A DNA stretch of 37,500 nucleotides from Candidatus Melainabacteria bacterium (GTDB lineage: Bacteria > Cyanobacteriota > Vampirovibrionia > Obscuribacterales > Obscuribacteraceae). The stretch covers positions 1 through 37,500 of the forward strand of contig RXJR01000021.1 in the NCBI GenBank assembly GCA_003963305.1, read 5' to 3'. The position numbers were made by a program, and so were the translations under genes. The notes beneath the pieces were generated by a model. It worked only from the letters and a program-made list of their open reading frames with translations. It was not told where the DNA came from and did no database searches. Positions 14,537 through 24,536 of the stretch are shown piece after piece. The stretch's first letter is position 1. Each line of letters starts with the position of its first letter.

Positions 14537-16240
14537 TTAGTGAGCAGCTTGACCTGGTTTCATACCTTGAGGTTCTGTTTCAAGCCCCGGCGATGGGTTT
14601 ACAGCCGGTGCACCTATAACCAGTTCTGCGCCCTGCCACTTGCTCTTCAAGACAGGCGTCTGCAGGACACCACGCTCACGCAAGACCTCTTCTTGCACCT
14701 TGTTCTTCATGTAGTCGAAAGCTTCTCCAAGATTAGATTTAGCTTTCAATCCTTCCATCAGATACTTCGTGAAGACACTGTTCTGGTCACGCTTAGATTC
14801 CCATGATACCTGGTTAGGCATACTGGAAGAGATGACCAATTGACCGGTGCCCTGGGCGATATCATCGGCATTCACGTTGGAACGACGAGACAGTCCTTTG
14901 CTGTCGGAAACAGTGGTGGCGCCACTATGGCAAGCGTCGAGTACAAGCACGATGCGGTCCGAATGCACGCGTCCTTTAATGATTCGAGTCAAATCTTGCA
15001 TTGGCAGTCCCGATGCATAGAGATTATCAACTTCCGTGTCATGAGCGAGTAAGTAGTTGACACCACCTACGTCCAGATCAGAAGCGCTGCCATGGCTGGA
15101 GATGTAGATAACGACCAGATCGTCTGGGTTGGCTACACGGGGCAGCCACTTGTCACCAAGTTCCGACAAGATGTGAGCGCGTGTCGCTTCTTCATCAACA
15201 AGCAACTTGATATGGTCTCTCTTGAAACCAGCACTGGTGACAAGGAAGTCATAGAAATCTTTGGCATCTTTGGAAGGGTAACGCAAATTCAAAGTAGAGT
15301 CTTTGAATTTACTGATACCTACAATCAAAGCCCATTTATCACGGATCGGGCGATTAGCCGGAGGAGCGGCAGGCTCTTCGGCAACCTGCTCGTCGGCAGA
15401 ATCTTTCTTCGTCTTCGCCACCGACGAATTCTTTTTGCTTTCCTTGAGCAGGCGCTGCTGCTCCAGTTTGGCTGCAGCTAGCTTTTCACGCTCCTGACGC
15501 TCCTTTTCGAGCTTGGCTTCAATAGCAGCTTCACGAGCAGCAAGTTCGGCTTGCTTTTTCTCGAGAAGACGCATCTGTGCGGCAGTCAGCCCACCCTCGG
15601 CAACAGTCGTTGCAGTCGGAGCGGTCGAAACGACCGTAGTAGCAATCACTGTAGGTTTGACGGGAGCCGTATGAACCTTCGGTTTCTTCACCGGCACAGG
15701 TGGATTCAGAGCCAGCTGCTCTGCAGCCAATTTTTCAGCGGCAAGCTTTTCTGCGTCTGCCTTGGCTTTGGCGATTTTTGCCTCTTCTGCCTTCTTCTTA
15801 TCAGCGATTGCTTGAACACAGAATTTCTTGTTCGTCGATGCCATATCGTTGTCAGGATCAAGCCGCAGAGCTGAATCGAAATCTGCTATAGCTTCGTCGT
15901 ACTGATTCTTGTTGGAATACAACAATCCGCGTCCAAGGTAGTATTTGGGATTATTAGAGTCGAGCGCAATGGTCTGATTGAAGTCGGCCAGCGCCTTGTC
16001 TGGCTGCCCGAGACTGTTGTAAGTAACACCGCGCCAGTAATAAGTTTCAGCCGAACGCGAATTTGCATTGATCAGGTCGGTAAACATCATACGAGCTTCA
16101 TCGAAGCGCCCCGACTGATAAGCACGTTTCGCTTTTTCCAGAGTCGAATGCTCGCTTGCATACCATTCAGAGTGCGCCGGAGCCTGCGTTATCGAGATGA
16201 CACACATACTTAAAAGCGTGCTAAGAAAAAAGCGTTTCAT
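14537..16240 (-). CDS. Exported TPR plus caspase-like (C14) peptidase
   Basis: A 567-residue protein with a signal peptide (hydrophobic core FFLSTLLSMCVISI, cleavage near residue 24), then three TPR units (about 34-140), a long Lys/Ala/Glu coiled-coil region (145-290) with a Pro/Thr/Val insert, and a caspase-hemoglobinase fold (about 300-545). The catalytic His383 is in SSHGS and Cys437 in DACHSG, both intact, so it should be an active cysteine peptidase, probably cutting after basic residues as metacaspase-like proteins do. It is predicted to act outside the cytoplasm. The ATG at 16240 has AAAGGA just upstream; a TTG four codons earlier is an alternative. It is the first gene of a pair with the M23 peptidase. 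Confidence 0.88.
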   Translation of the reverse strand: MKRFFLSTLLSMCVISITQAPAHSEWYASEHSTLEKAKRAYQSGRFDEARMMFTDLINANSRSAETYYWRGVTYNSLGQPDKALADFNQTIALDSNNPKYYLGRGLLYSNKNQYDEAIADFDSALRLDPDNDMASTNKKFCVQAIADKKKAEEAKIAKAKADAEKLAAEKLAAEQLALNPPVPVKKPKVHTAPVKPTVIATTVVSTAPTATTVAEGGLTAAQMRLLEKKQAELAAREAAIEAKLEKERQEREKLAAAKLEQQRLLKESKKNSSVAKTKKDSADEQVAEEPAAPPANRPIRDKWALIVGISKFKDSTLNLRYPSKDAKDFYDFLVTSAGFKRDHIKLLVDEEATRAHILSELGDKWLPRVANPDDLVVIYISSHGSASDLDVGGVNYLLAHDTEVDNLYASGLPMQDLTRIIKGRVHSDRIVLVLDACHSGATTVSDSKGLSRRSNVNADDIAQGTGQLVISSSMPNQVSWESKRDQNSVFTKYLMEGLKAKSNLGEAFDYMKNKVQEEVLRERGVLQTPVLKSKWQGAELVIGAPAVNPSPGLETEPQGMKPGQAAH

Positions 16241-16397
16241 TGTCCTTTCCAAATGTCTGAAGTGAGTCGAATCAAGCCGGGCAAGCTGCCCACACCGTAT
16301 CCAAGGATATCTTACTGGATCGCGCTTTCTAATTAGGAGGAGACGCTGCTAAGGTTTCAAGAAACAAACACTTTTAACCTGAAATCGGCTACTATTT

Positions 16398-16447
16398 GGG
16401 CGTCCGACCTGTGTAACAGCGCCGTATCGGCGTTCGGTTTGACGCCC
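16398..16447 (+). ncRNA. Candidate three-way-junction leader RNA upstream of MFS gene
   Basis: GGGCGTC (16398-16404) pairs with GACGCCC (16441-16447), with CGA/TCG (16405-16407, 16434-16436) continuing the helix. Inside are two hairpins, CTGT/ACAG (16409-16419) and CGCCG/CGGCG (16420-16432). The fold is compact and GC-rich and lies 67 nt before the MFS start, so a cis-regulatory RNA is possible. It was found by eye; I do not match it to a known riboswitch class. Confidence 0.35.
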
Positions 16448-16463
16448 CGATTCACCATCCCAA

Positions 16464-16489
16464 CTCCCTGAGCAGCTCTGCGCAGGGAG
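16464..16489 (+). promoter_or_regulatory. 7-bp stem-loop in the MFS leader
   Basis: CTCCCTG (16464-16470) pairs with CAGGGAG (16483-16489), with GCAG/CTGC continuing the stem inside after one mismatch. It lies 25 nt before the ATG, close to the AAGG ribosome site, where a hairpin could affect translation or serve as an operator. There is no T-run. Confidence 0.4.
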
Positions 16490-16514
16490 CACCCGAGAGA
16501 CCCAAGGCTATCCC

Positions 16515-17852
16515 ATGGTTCAAATCAACACCGAGACAGTTTCCCCGCCCAAAAGTGATCTGCGAACAGACGGCAACTATCGTTGGATAATGATCGCGCT
16601 GGGATTTGCCATCACATTGATTTGTTATCTGGATCGCTCGGCACTTTCCTGGGCTATCACTCCAATAAAAAAAGAATTTGGATTTACAGACCAGGATTTC
16701 GGCGCCATTGCGAGCTCCTTCGGCATCGGATACATGATCATGACGGTCGGCGGTGGCATCGTCGTTGACAAATGGGGAGCGCGCAAAGTCTGGCCTGCCG
16801 CAGCCATTCTCTGGTCCGGCTGTACTGCTTTAATGGGATTAGCGAGCAATTTCTGGCTCTTTTATCTCTTCCGCATGATGCTGGGTGTGGCAGAGGGTCC
16901 ACATTTCCCCGCCCTGACTCGGGTTGTGGCAGACTGGCTGCCACTGTCTGAGCGCGGACGGGCTACAGCAATCGGGCTGTCGGCTGTGCCGATATCGATG
17001 GTCATAGGCGCGCCATTGCTTTCGAACATGGTGGCATCATTGGGCTGGAAAGTCATGTTCGGTATTCTTGGCTGCCTTGGTTTTGCCTGGGCGGCTGTCT
17101 GGTACGTAGTCTTTCGCGACTATCCTGAGGAGTGCAAGCTGGTCTCTGACAGCGAACTGAACTATATTCGCGAGGGAAAAGTCGGCGACCGGAAACAATC
17201 ATCCGCCGCGATCAGACATGCTGAGTTGAGCGGGGGCGCGACAACCTGGCGCTTCATGCTATCGAATCCATCGTTGATGTCTAACAATGTCGCCTTCTTC
17301 TCTTTTGGCTACTTATTATTCTTCGCTCTGACGTGGCTTCCCGGCTATCTCGAACAGACGTACCACTTACATGTCAAAGAAGCTGGCATCTACTCAATTG
17401 CTCCCTGGTTGACTGCTGGAATATTATTGCCATCTGCAGGCTGGCTTTCTGACTATCTGCTCAAGAAAACCGGCAGTTATAGAGCATCGAGAACACACAT
17501 GATCTGGATGTGCCAGTTGGCGTCGGCTCTTTGCTTTGTTCCGCTAATGTTCAGCCCATCGCTCGAACTGGCGATTACGATGATTTCACTCGGTCTGGGT
17601 CTGGGATTGATGCCCAACGCCGCATTTTACGCGCTCAATTGCGATCTCGCCAAAGACCGCGTCGGCACCAGCCTTGGTATCATGGACTGCTTTTTCGCAG
17701 TAGCAGGAGTTCTGGCGCCTTGGTTCACCGGTGTCATCGCCACCGCCACGAATAATTTCAGCGCCGCATTCGGTGTGCTGATTGCGTTTACTTTGATATC
17801 GGTTGTCAGCGTAGTTATATTCCAAAAGCCTGATGGCAAAACGTCCAGTTAA
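16515..17852 (+). CDS. MFS transporter, anion:cation symporter (hexuronate/galactonate-like) type
   Basis: A 445-residue inner-membrane carrier with about 12 hydrophobic segments in two halves. The first helix has the phrase YLDRSALSWA (typically DR..ls.A in this family), the loop after helix 2 is DKWGARKV, and helix 4 holds RMMLGVAEGPHFPA, all typical of the ACS family that imports organic anions such as sugar acids with protons. The central loop (about 210-245) is hydrophilic. AAGG 7 nt before the ATG supports the start. No catabolic genes are nearby, so the substrate is open. A foldable leader precedes it. Confidence 0.88.
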   Translation: MVQINTETVSPPKSDLRTDGNYRWIMIALGFAITLICYLDRSALSWAITPIKKEFGFTDQDFGAIASSFGIGYMIMTVGGGIVVDKWGARKVWPAAAILWSGCTALMGLASNFWLFYLFRMMLGVAEGPHFPALTRVVADWLPLSERGRATAIGLSAVPISMVIGAPLLSNMVASLGWKVMFGILGCLGFAWAAVWYVVFRDYPEECKLVSDSELNYIREGKVGDRKQSSAAIRHAELSGGATTWRFMLSNPSLMSNNVAFFSFGYLLFFALTWLPGYLEQTYHLHVKEAGIYSIAPWLTAGILLPSAGWLSDYLLKKTGSYRASRTHMIWMCQLASALCFVPLMFSPSLELAITMISLGLGLGLMPNAAFYALNCDLAKDRVGTSLGIMDCFFAVAGVLAPWFTGVIATATNNFSAAFGVLIAFTLISVVSVVIFQKPDGKTSS

Positions 17853-17896
17853 CCAAGTCTGGGCTGAATCATTGTGTCTCATATACAAATTCGAAC

Positions 17897-17923
17897 ATCC
17901 CTCTGAGAAAATTTCAGAGGGAT
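17897..17923. terminator. 10-bp perfect stem-loop downstream of the MFS gene
   Basis: ATCCCTCTGA (17897-17906) and TCAGAGGGAT (17914-17923) are exact complements around a 7-nt loop, 44 nt after the MFS stop. No T-run follows on either strand, so it may be a transcript-end or stability hairpin rather than a classical terminator. Confidence 0.45.
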
Positions 17924-18007
17924 ACCGCGGCTGCTGGATGTAACCGGCTCAACTGACAGCTAATATCTTGCCAGTTGAAAGCAAAGGCAATCGAGGCGGA
18001 AGCAACA

Positions 18008-18487
18008 ATGAAGGTGAAGATTGAAGTTCTGGCAGAAAATATGGATGAAGCTCGAATCGCTGAAGTAGAACTTGAGCAAATCCTCAGTCTGGTTGCAAGT
18101 AACCACGACGCACCGAGCGACATATTGAATGTCATGAGCAAAGCAAAGTCGACTGGAGTGTTGATGGAAGTAGCAGAAAATCCTAATACTGATTTAGACA
18201 CGTTGGAAAAACTGATCGCCGATAAGAGCCCCGAGGTGAGAGCAGCGGTTGCTCAACACCCGAATGCAATCACATTTGTATGGAAGCTGGCGACAGACGA
18301 AAGTCCGCTGGTGCGTTATTGCCTGGCAATGAATCCAAACTTTCCTGAACACGTCTACCAGACACTGGCAAAAGATGAAAACTATCGAGTGGCTCGCAGA
18401 GCCAAAAGAACGCTATCCAGGGTGAAGGCGGCAGACAGCCTGGTGGCAAATATCGCGCATTTTTTCACCGCACGGAAAGCAAGCTAA
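18008..18487 (+). CDS. LRV/HEAT-like repeat protein
   Basis: A 159-residue cytoplasmic protein of alpha-helical repeats. From about residue 55 the pattern N-P-N-[TA]...L-x-x-L-A-x-D-x-S-P-x-V-R recurs (ENPNTDLDTLEKLIADKSPEVR, then HPNAITFVWKLATDESPLVR, then a degenerate third copy). This matches the leucine-rich-repeat-variant type found in other bacteria. Such repeats bind proteins; no catalytic motif is present. I chose the ATG at 18008; a TTG 11 codons upstream is in frame but has no better ribosome site. It converges on the matrixin gene with only 20 nt between the stops. Confidence 0.72.
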   Translation: MKVKIEVLAENMDEARIAEVELEQILSLVASNHDAPSDILNVMSKAKSTGVLMEVAENPNTDLDTLEKLIADKSPEVRAAVAQHPNAITFVWKLATDESPLVRYCLAMNPNFPEHVYQTLAKDENYRVARRAKRTLSRVKAADSLVANIAHFFTARKAS

Positions 18488-18507
18488 CCAGCCGCTAGAA
18501 GAAGTCG

Positions 18508-20271
<1,764 letters not shown>

Positions 20272-20835
20272 CTAGATATCCTCAATTGGCACAATGGCGA
20301 AGTAATCTTCCGAGTAAACAAATTCTCCTGACTCGAGACCATCAGCAAAATCTCGAATCCACTCTTCAAAACTTTTTGCCTGTATATTCCGCTCCGGCGA
20401 ATCGTGCCACATGGTGATGATTTGACCATTGGAACCGCCTTCAGCCGGGTCGCAGTCGAGGCAAAAATGATTACCACTGCCATCATACGATAAAGGAATC
20501 CATTTAGGATTCCACCAGTCGTTGCGAATTCCTGGATCAGGCTCCGATTCGAAATCGCAAAACATATCTTTGTCTAAAAGATCTTTCCAAACAGACCACT
20601 CCGAATAGATCTGATCCAACTTCAGGAATGTCGTGCCACGCATAAACGAAGGGCTTTCATCATCCTGACCGTTATGAATAGAGTAAAAATCACGCATAGA
20701 CTGCGGGAACTTGACACCCAGTTTTTTCTCAACTTCGTTAATTTCGTCTGATGTCGCACCCGGAAAGAGACCTTCAAGCACATTTGGAGCGTGCTTGCTG
20801 AGCCAATTCTCAAATCTGTTCCACTCTGCTTTCAT
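20272..20835 (-). CDS. SMI1/KNR4 (SUKH) family protein
   Basis: A 187-residue cytoplasmic protein with the SUKH fold: an N-terminal helix with W in ENWLSKHAP, the phrase INEVEKKLGVKFPQSMRDFYSIHNGQ (about 32-58, typical of the family), W-rich strands (WIPLSYDGSGNHFCLD, about 112-128) and a final FEEWIRDFADGLESGE helix. Bacterial SUKH proteins are often immunity partners of secreted toxins, while others are stand-alone regulators. Here no nuclease or polymorphic toxin is beside it; the neighbours are exported proteins of the same operon. AGGAG 6 nt before the ATG supports the start. Confidence 0.85.
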   Translation of the reverse strand: MKAEWNRFENWLSKHAPNVLEGLFPGATSDEINEVEKKLGVKFPQSMRDFYSIHNGQDDESPSFMRGTTFLKLDQIYSEWSVWKDLLDKDMFCDFESEPDPGIRNDWWNPKWIPLSYDGSGNHFCLDCDPAEGGSNGQIITMWHDSPERNIQAKSFEEWIRDFADGLESGEFVYSEDYFAIVPIEDI

Positions 20836-20868
20836 GCCACGCTCCTCTCTGGTAATTCAACGATAACT

Positions 20869-21042
20869 TCACTTCTTCTTGTTGAGAAGATTTTTGAAAC
20901 ACCACCACAACGCAAGCAAGCTGGCTGGCAACATGAAAAGACGAACCTGAATGGGCATGCGGGGATAGACCATCATGAGAAGCATTAGCAATGCGGCTCC
21001 GAGGATGAACCTGGTCACTTTTAGTCGACTGTGTTTTGCCAT
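20869..21042 (-). CDS. 57-residue double-helix membrane protein
   Basis: A small gene whose ATG overlaps the TGA of the YHYH gene by one base (TGATG), showing translational coupling. The product starts with a basic end (MAKHSRLKVTR), has two hydrophobic segments (FILGAALLMLLMMVYP and FMLPASLLALWWCF) with a PRMPIQVR turn between them, and ends in Lys (NLLNKKK). By the positive-inside rule both ends would face the cytoplasm. The SUKH gene starts 33 nt downstream with its own ribosome site. I do not recognise the family; the junction and composition make it a credible gene. Confidence 0.75.
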   Translation of the reverse strand: MAKHSRLKVTRFILGAALLMLLMMVYPRMPIQVRLFMLPASLLALWWCFKNLLNKKK

Positions 21043-22520
21043 CACCTGGATGCCGCTGACGTAGTGAGAGTGTGTTGGCCGCTGTTCGCATCGCCAGAAG
21101 AACCTCGCAGCTGACCACTGTTCGAGTTACTTGCATCAGAATCGTTGACCGGACCACGAGGTGGTCCATTGCTCGGGTCTCCGTTCATTGGATCGCCCAT
21201 AGGACCACGTGGTGGACCATTGTTCGGATCTCCGTTCATTGGATTGCCCATGGGACCACGTGGTGGTCCATTGTTCGGATCTCCGTTTATTGGATTGCCC
21301 ATCGGACCTCGCCTGTTTCCACTACTCGGGTCACCATTCGGCGGACCACCGCGAGGAGGACCTCCATTTGGACCACCCATCGGACCACCGCGCCAGGGCG
21401 GTCGGCCGCCAGGGTCACCATTGGGCCCACCGGGCGGAAAGCCGCCACCTGGTCCACCGCCGGGAGGGAAACCACCCTCACGTCCACCACCCGGTCCGCC
21501 ACCGGGAGGGAAACCACCCTCACGTCCACCACCCGGTCCGCCACCGGGAGGGAAACCACCCTCACGTCCGCCACCACTCCCGGTGTGGCCGTGCCGCAGA
21601 AAACTCGGGTCAGGCTTTCCTTTCCACTGGCGTGGAATGAAGGGAAATGTATCTGTAACGATGTAATGATAAATGCCCTGAGGATATTCATTTGTGGCGC
21701 CAAAGCGACCATTGCACTGATCGAGGTCACCAAGATTAGCGACGTATTCATAATCTTGAACGAAACTGCCATCATATTTACCACCAGGACCAGATGGACG
21801 CGTGCCACCTTTGACCCTGTAACTAGAACGCAGTCTGGTCATTCCAGACCTGGTATTTTTGGCGTCTCTATAACCATACGGCGCATAGATTGGAAAACCA
21901 TCGGCAGCATAACCAATTAGCACCGGATGCGGTGCCTTGGCTAATTTTTCCAACAGTCCGGTCGGCAATCCATGATAATGGTATGCACCATTAGGCTGAA
22001 CATGTGCATTGCTCTGATCTAATCCGAGACTGTGTTTAAACATGGGCTCATACTGCCAACCCGAGTTTCGATCGCGATTCCAAAATTCGTTAGCACCGGG
22101 ATCAAACGGAACACCGTTAACGGCAACACCAAACGGCTCGAGAAACAGCGCCGTCACTGCACTGGCAAAAGTCGGTTCCTTAGCCATTCTCCACTCGTAA
22201 CTTTGTTCCGAAATTGTGTTTGGATTTTCGGCGTTTGGAAACTGTCCGGTCGGATGATTGGGAATTCCGTTTGAATCGATTATGCGATATTGTCCTTGAG
22301 TAAAAATGCGCACGTTGGTCGTGAGCGCATAGGCCGGAGACATTGCAAAGTCGAATAGGTGCCAGGGATCATCATCATGATGGTGCGCACTTTTCTTGAC
22401 AGTCTTTGTGCGAGCTGAATGCTGCTCATCACCCAGGTCATGGTGCGCGAACGCCGGCTGTAAACCAGCAACCAGAAGCGACAGCGATATTGCAACTTCA
22501 ATAAAACGCACTGACATCAT
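21042..22520 (-). CDS. Exported YHYH-domain protein with Gly/Pro-rich repeat tail
   Basis: A 492-residue exported protein: signal peptide (hydrophobic core, cleavage after AFA near residue 25), a His/Asp-rich stretch, and a YHYH domain (about 60-300) with the name-giving motif at 180-183 in NGAYHYHGLP and the phrase PVLIGYAADGFPIYAPYGY. The domain is of unknown function and common in marine and soil bacteria; its His clusters suggest metal binding. From about residue 325 the protein is Gly/Pro/Asn/Asp-rich with 14-residue and 17-residue tandem repeats. It is the first gene of the operon YHYH, small membrane protein, SUKH, matrixin. Two adjacent ATG codons (22520, 22517) follow GAGAGG. Confidence 0.85.
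   Translation of the reverse strand: MMSVRFIEVAISLSLLVAGLQPAFAHHDLGDEQHSARTKTVKKSAHHHDDDPWHLFDFAMSPAYALTTNVRIFTQGQYRIIDSNGIPNHPTGQFPNAENPNTISEQSYEWRMAKEPTFASAVTALFLEPFGVAVNGVPFDPGANEFWNRDRNSGWQYEPMFKHSLGLDQSNAHVQPNGAYHYHGLPTGLLEKLAKAPHPVLIGYAADGFPIYAPYGYRDAKNTRSGMTRLRSSYRVKGGTRPSGPGGKYDGSFVQDYEYVANLGDLDQCNGRFGATNEYPQGIYHYIVTDTFPFIPRQWKGKPDPSFLRHGHTGSGGGREGGFPPGGGPGGGREGGFPPGGGPGGGREGGFPPGGGPGGGFPPGGPNGDPGGRPPWRGGPMGGPNGGPPRGGPPNGDPSSGNRRGPMGNPINGDPNNGPPRGPMGNPMNGDPNNGPPRGPMGDPMNGDPSNGPPRGPVNDSDASNSNSGQLRGSSGDANSGQHTLTTSAASR
21151..21303 (-). repeat. 51-bp tandem repeat (3 units) in the YHYH gene
   Basis: Three 17-residue units of the type GPMGNPMNGDPNNGPPR follow one another near the C-terminus; ends are approximate. 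Confidence 0.8.
21441..21580 (-). repeat. 42-bp tandem repeat (3 units) in the YHYH gene
   Basis: Three almost identical 14-residue units (GGGREGGFPPGGGP) follow the YHYH domain. Near identity at the DNA level suggests recent duplication; ends are approximate. Confidence 0.85.
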
Positions 22521-22590
22521 CCTCTCATCAACTTCTTCAGTATCTCAGCAATTACAAGATGTTTCCACGTAATGTCCCAAAGGGAAAGAA

Positions 22591-22619
22591 TTATTATCCA
22601 TAAGCGATAATGGTATATT
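22591..22619 (+). promoter_or_regulatory. Weak sigma70-like promoter for the TPR gene at 22654
   Basis: TTATTA (22591-22596), a 17-nt spacer and TATATT (22614-22619) would start transcription near 22626, about 28 nt before the ATG. The match is partial. Confidence 0.3.
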
Positions 22620-22653
22620 GGCTTGTCGATTGCAACTACCTGGAGGAATCTCG

Positions 22654-23865
22654 ATGTTTGGCGGCGGTATGGAAATTCCAGAACAGCTGAAGGAAATAAT
22701 TCGCCACTCAAGTGAGGCAGAAGTTGTTGAAATCGTGATGATGTCGCTAAAAGAAGCGATGAGAGATCCTGATGCCTTTGCCAAAGCTGGAAACGTTCCG
22801 CCGATGCTCGCGCAAGGTTTGAAAATGCTTCCGAAGAATGATGAGGCACTCAGACCAATGGCTAAGACAATGGCGCAAATGCTGATCAAGCAAGTAAAGT
22901 CAGGCGCCACCCCGAGCTTTGATGACGTGAAAGATTCTCTCGCCGATGCGGGTTCCTGGATGTCTAACTTCATGGGAGGAATGAACGATGTGCCGGACTC
23001 GGCTCCTGCGATTCCAGACGAAGTGACACGATTGATTGAAGCATCAATTGAATGCAAGAAAAGAGAAGATTTCGAAAAGGCGGAAGAGTTGCTCAAAGAG
23101 GCGCTAAAAATATGTCCGCCCGAAAGTGCCGCTGCCTGTCAGGTGCTCAACAACCTGGCCACGACTCAGCTGATCCTCGATAAGTATGACGAGGCAGAAG
23201 TAAACCTCAAACAGTTCTTGAAACTCTCAGAGAAGCATCTGTCGCCCGACGATCATCACATTGCCAGCTCATATTTCGGACTGGCAATGGTGCGCGAAGC
23301 ACAAAACAAAACGGCTGATGCAGACTTGCTCTACAAGAAGGCACTTTCTATTGCGGAAAAAGCATATGCTAATTCGCCACTGGAACTCGCGCACATGCTT
23401 GAAACGCTGGCGAATTTTTACGAAGGGCAGAAGCTCTGGAGAAAGGCTGATCCTCTTTTTCAACGCGCCTTCATGTTGCGCGAGAAAGCGCTGGGCAACG
23501 AAGATCTGGAAGTCGCAGAACAGTTCGTGCGTTATGCGCTTGTACATGAGAATCGCGAACATTATGCAGAGGCAGAAATGTTTTGCTACAAGTCACTGCA
23601 GATCAAATACAAGTTACTGAAGCCGGATGATGCTGACCTCGCTCGCAATCAAGCGCTTCTGTCCTCGATCTACATAGGGCAGAAAGAATATGCGAAAGCG
23701 GAACCAATATTGAAGCAGGCTTTAGAAGTGCTTGAGCAAAATGGTGATGAGGATGAGCTAATCTATCCGCTCGAAATTTATGAACGCCTTTTGAAGGCGA
23801 CTGAGCGAGAAGATGAAGCCGCGAAAGTCTCAGAAAGGCTTGCAGCCCTTAATACTGAGGAATAG
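22654..23865 (+). CDS. TPR protein with helical N-terminal domain
   Basis: A 403-residue cytoplasmic protein. The start is the ATG at 22654, fixed by GGAGG 7 nt upstream (an in-frame TTG at 22618 is less likely). Residues 1-110 are mostly helical and Met-rich (MFGGGMEIPEQLKEIIRH; MLAQGLKMLPKNDEALRPM) and I do not recognise them. From about 125 to the end come six or so KLC-type TPRs (AEELLKEALKICPPES; ADLLYKKALSIAEKAY; ADPLFQRAFMLREKAL). It should be a protein-binding scaffold. It is divergent from the YHYH operon and followed by a terminator, so it is probably transcribed alone. Confidence 0.82.
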   Translation: MFGGGMEIPEQLKEIIRHSSEAEVVEIVMMSLKEAMRDPDAFAKAGNVPPMLAQGLKMLPKNDEALRPMAKTMAQMLIKQVKSGATPSFDDVKDSLADAGSWMSNFMGGMNDVPDSAPAIPDEVTRLIEASIECKKREDFEKAEELLKEALKICPPESAAACQVLNNLATTQLILDKYDEAEVNLKQFLKLSEKHLSPDDHHIASSYFGLAMVREAQNKTADADLLYKKALSIAEKAYANSPLELAHMLETLANFYEGQKLWRKADPLFQRAFMLREKALGNEDLEVAEQFVRYALVHENREHYAEAEMFCYKSLQIKYKLLKPDDADLARNQALLSSIYIGQKEYAKAEPILKQALEVLEQNGDEDELIYPLEIYERLLKATEREDEAAKVSERLAALNTEE

Positions 23866-23873
23866 TCAAACAT

Positions 23874-23895
23874 TTTCGCGGCGGCGAAACTTTTT
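23874..23895 (+). terminator. Rho-independent terminator after the TPR gene
   Basis: TTTCGC (23874-23879) pairs with GCGAAA (23884-23889) around GGCG, followed by C and five T. The position just after the stop at 23865 fits. Confidence 0.6.
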
Positions 23896-23948
23896 CAAAT
23901 CTCTCGTGTATTGGAGTTTGTACGACCAACAACTCCTGGAGAAACGAG

Positions 23949-24497
23949 ATGGATGCAAAACAATATTTGACCTGGGCACTTGCACTCGGATTTTTGTACA
24001 ACGGCCTGCTCGGGGCTCAGCCCGCTCAAGCCAGACGTGTGTTCGCGCGGGGTGCAAATGGTGCTGCTGGAGCCTTTGCCAGCCAGGGCCAATACGGCAG
24101 CAGAGCAGGCGCTCGTGCGATGGGTTATAACGCCGGGGCAGGCTTCCGCGGCGGTCAATGGCACGGTCCAAATGGCGGATCAGCCGAGGGCGGAGCAGCG
24201 TTCGGATACAAGAAAGGCGTAGGTGGATTTCGCGGCACTCAGTGGCAAGGTCAAACCGCCAACGGCGCCAGCGGCTCGGGCTGGTCGAAAAATGTCTACA
24301 ACGCACAAACCGGACAGGGCACTCGAAGCAGTTCAGAACAAATTCAGACCGCCTCTGGCAAAGATTACGGCTACACAGGCTCGACAAACTACACAAAAGG
24401 ACAGGGTGGTCAAACCACTATCGATACCCAGAACAAAGGTGACTACTCGGTTGATTGGCAAAAAGGACAGAAGCCTGTCGTAACCCAAACACCATAG
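23949..24497 (+). CDS. Gly/Gln-rich exported protein
   Basis: A 182-residue protein of unknown function. A signal peptide (core YLTWALALGFLYNGLLG, cleavage after AQA near residue 28) is followed by a Gly/Ala/Arg-rich segment. Two short imperfect repeats then occur, FRGGQWHGPNGGSAEGG and FRGTQWQGQTANGASG (about 66-110), ahead of a Thr/Gln/Ser/Gly-rich end with Tyr at regular spacing. The composition suggests a flexible surface or matrix protein; there are no Cys residues. GGAG 7-8 nt before the ATG supports the start. Confidence 0.75.
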   Translation: MDAKQYLTWALALGFLYNGLLGAQPAQARRVFARGANGAAGAFASQGQYGSRAGARAMGYNAGAGFRGGQWHGPNGGSAEGGAAFGYKKGVGGFRGTQWQGQTANGASGSGWSKNVYNAQTGQGTRSSSEQIQTASGKDYGYTGSTNYTKGQGGQTTIDTQNKGDYSVDWQKGQKPVVTQTP

Positions 24498-24536
24498 TCA
24501 TCCGTCCTGTACACATTTCCATGAGATGTAACATCA

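Noticed and set aside
21072-21920. Long Pro/Gly or Thr/Arg open frames opposite the YHYH tail
   Set aside because: Shadow frames of the Gly/Pro repeats; the minus frame has the signal peptide and YHYH domain.
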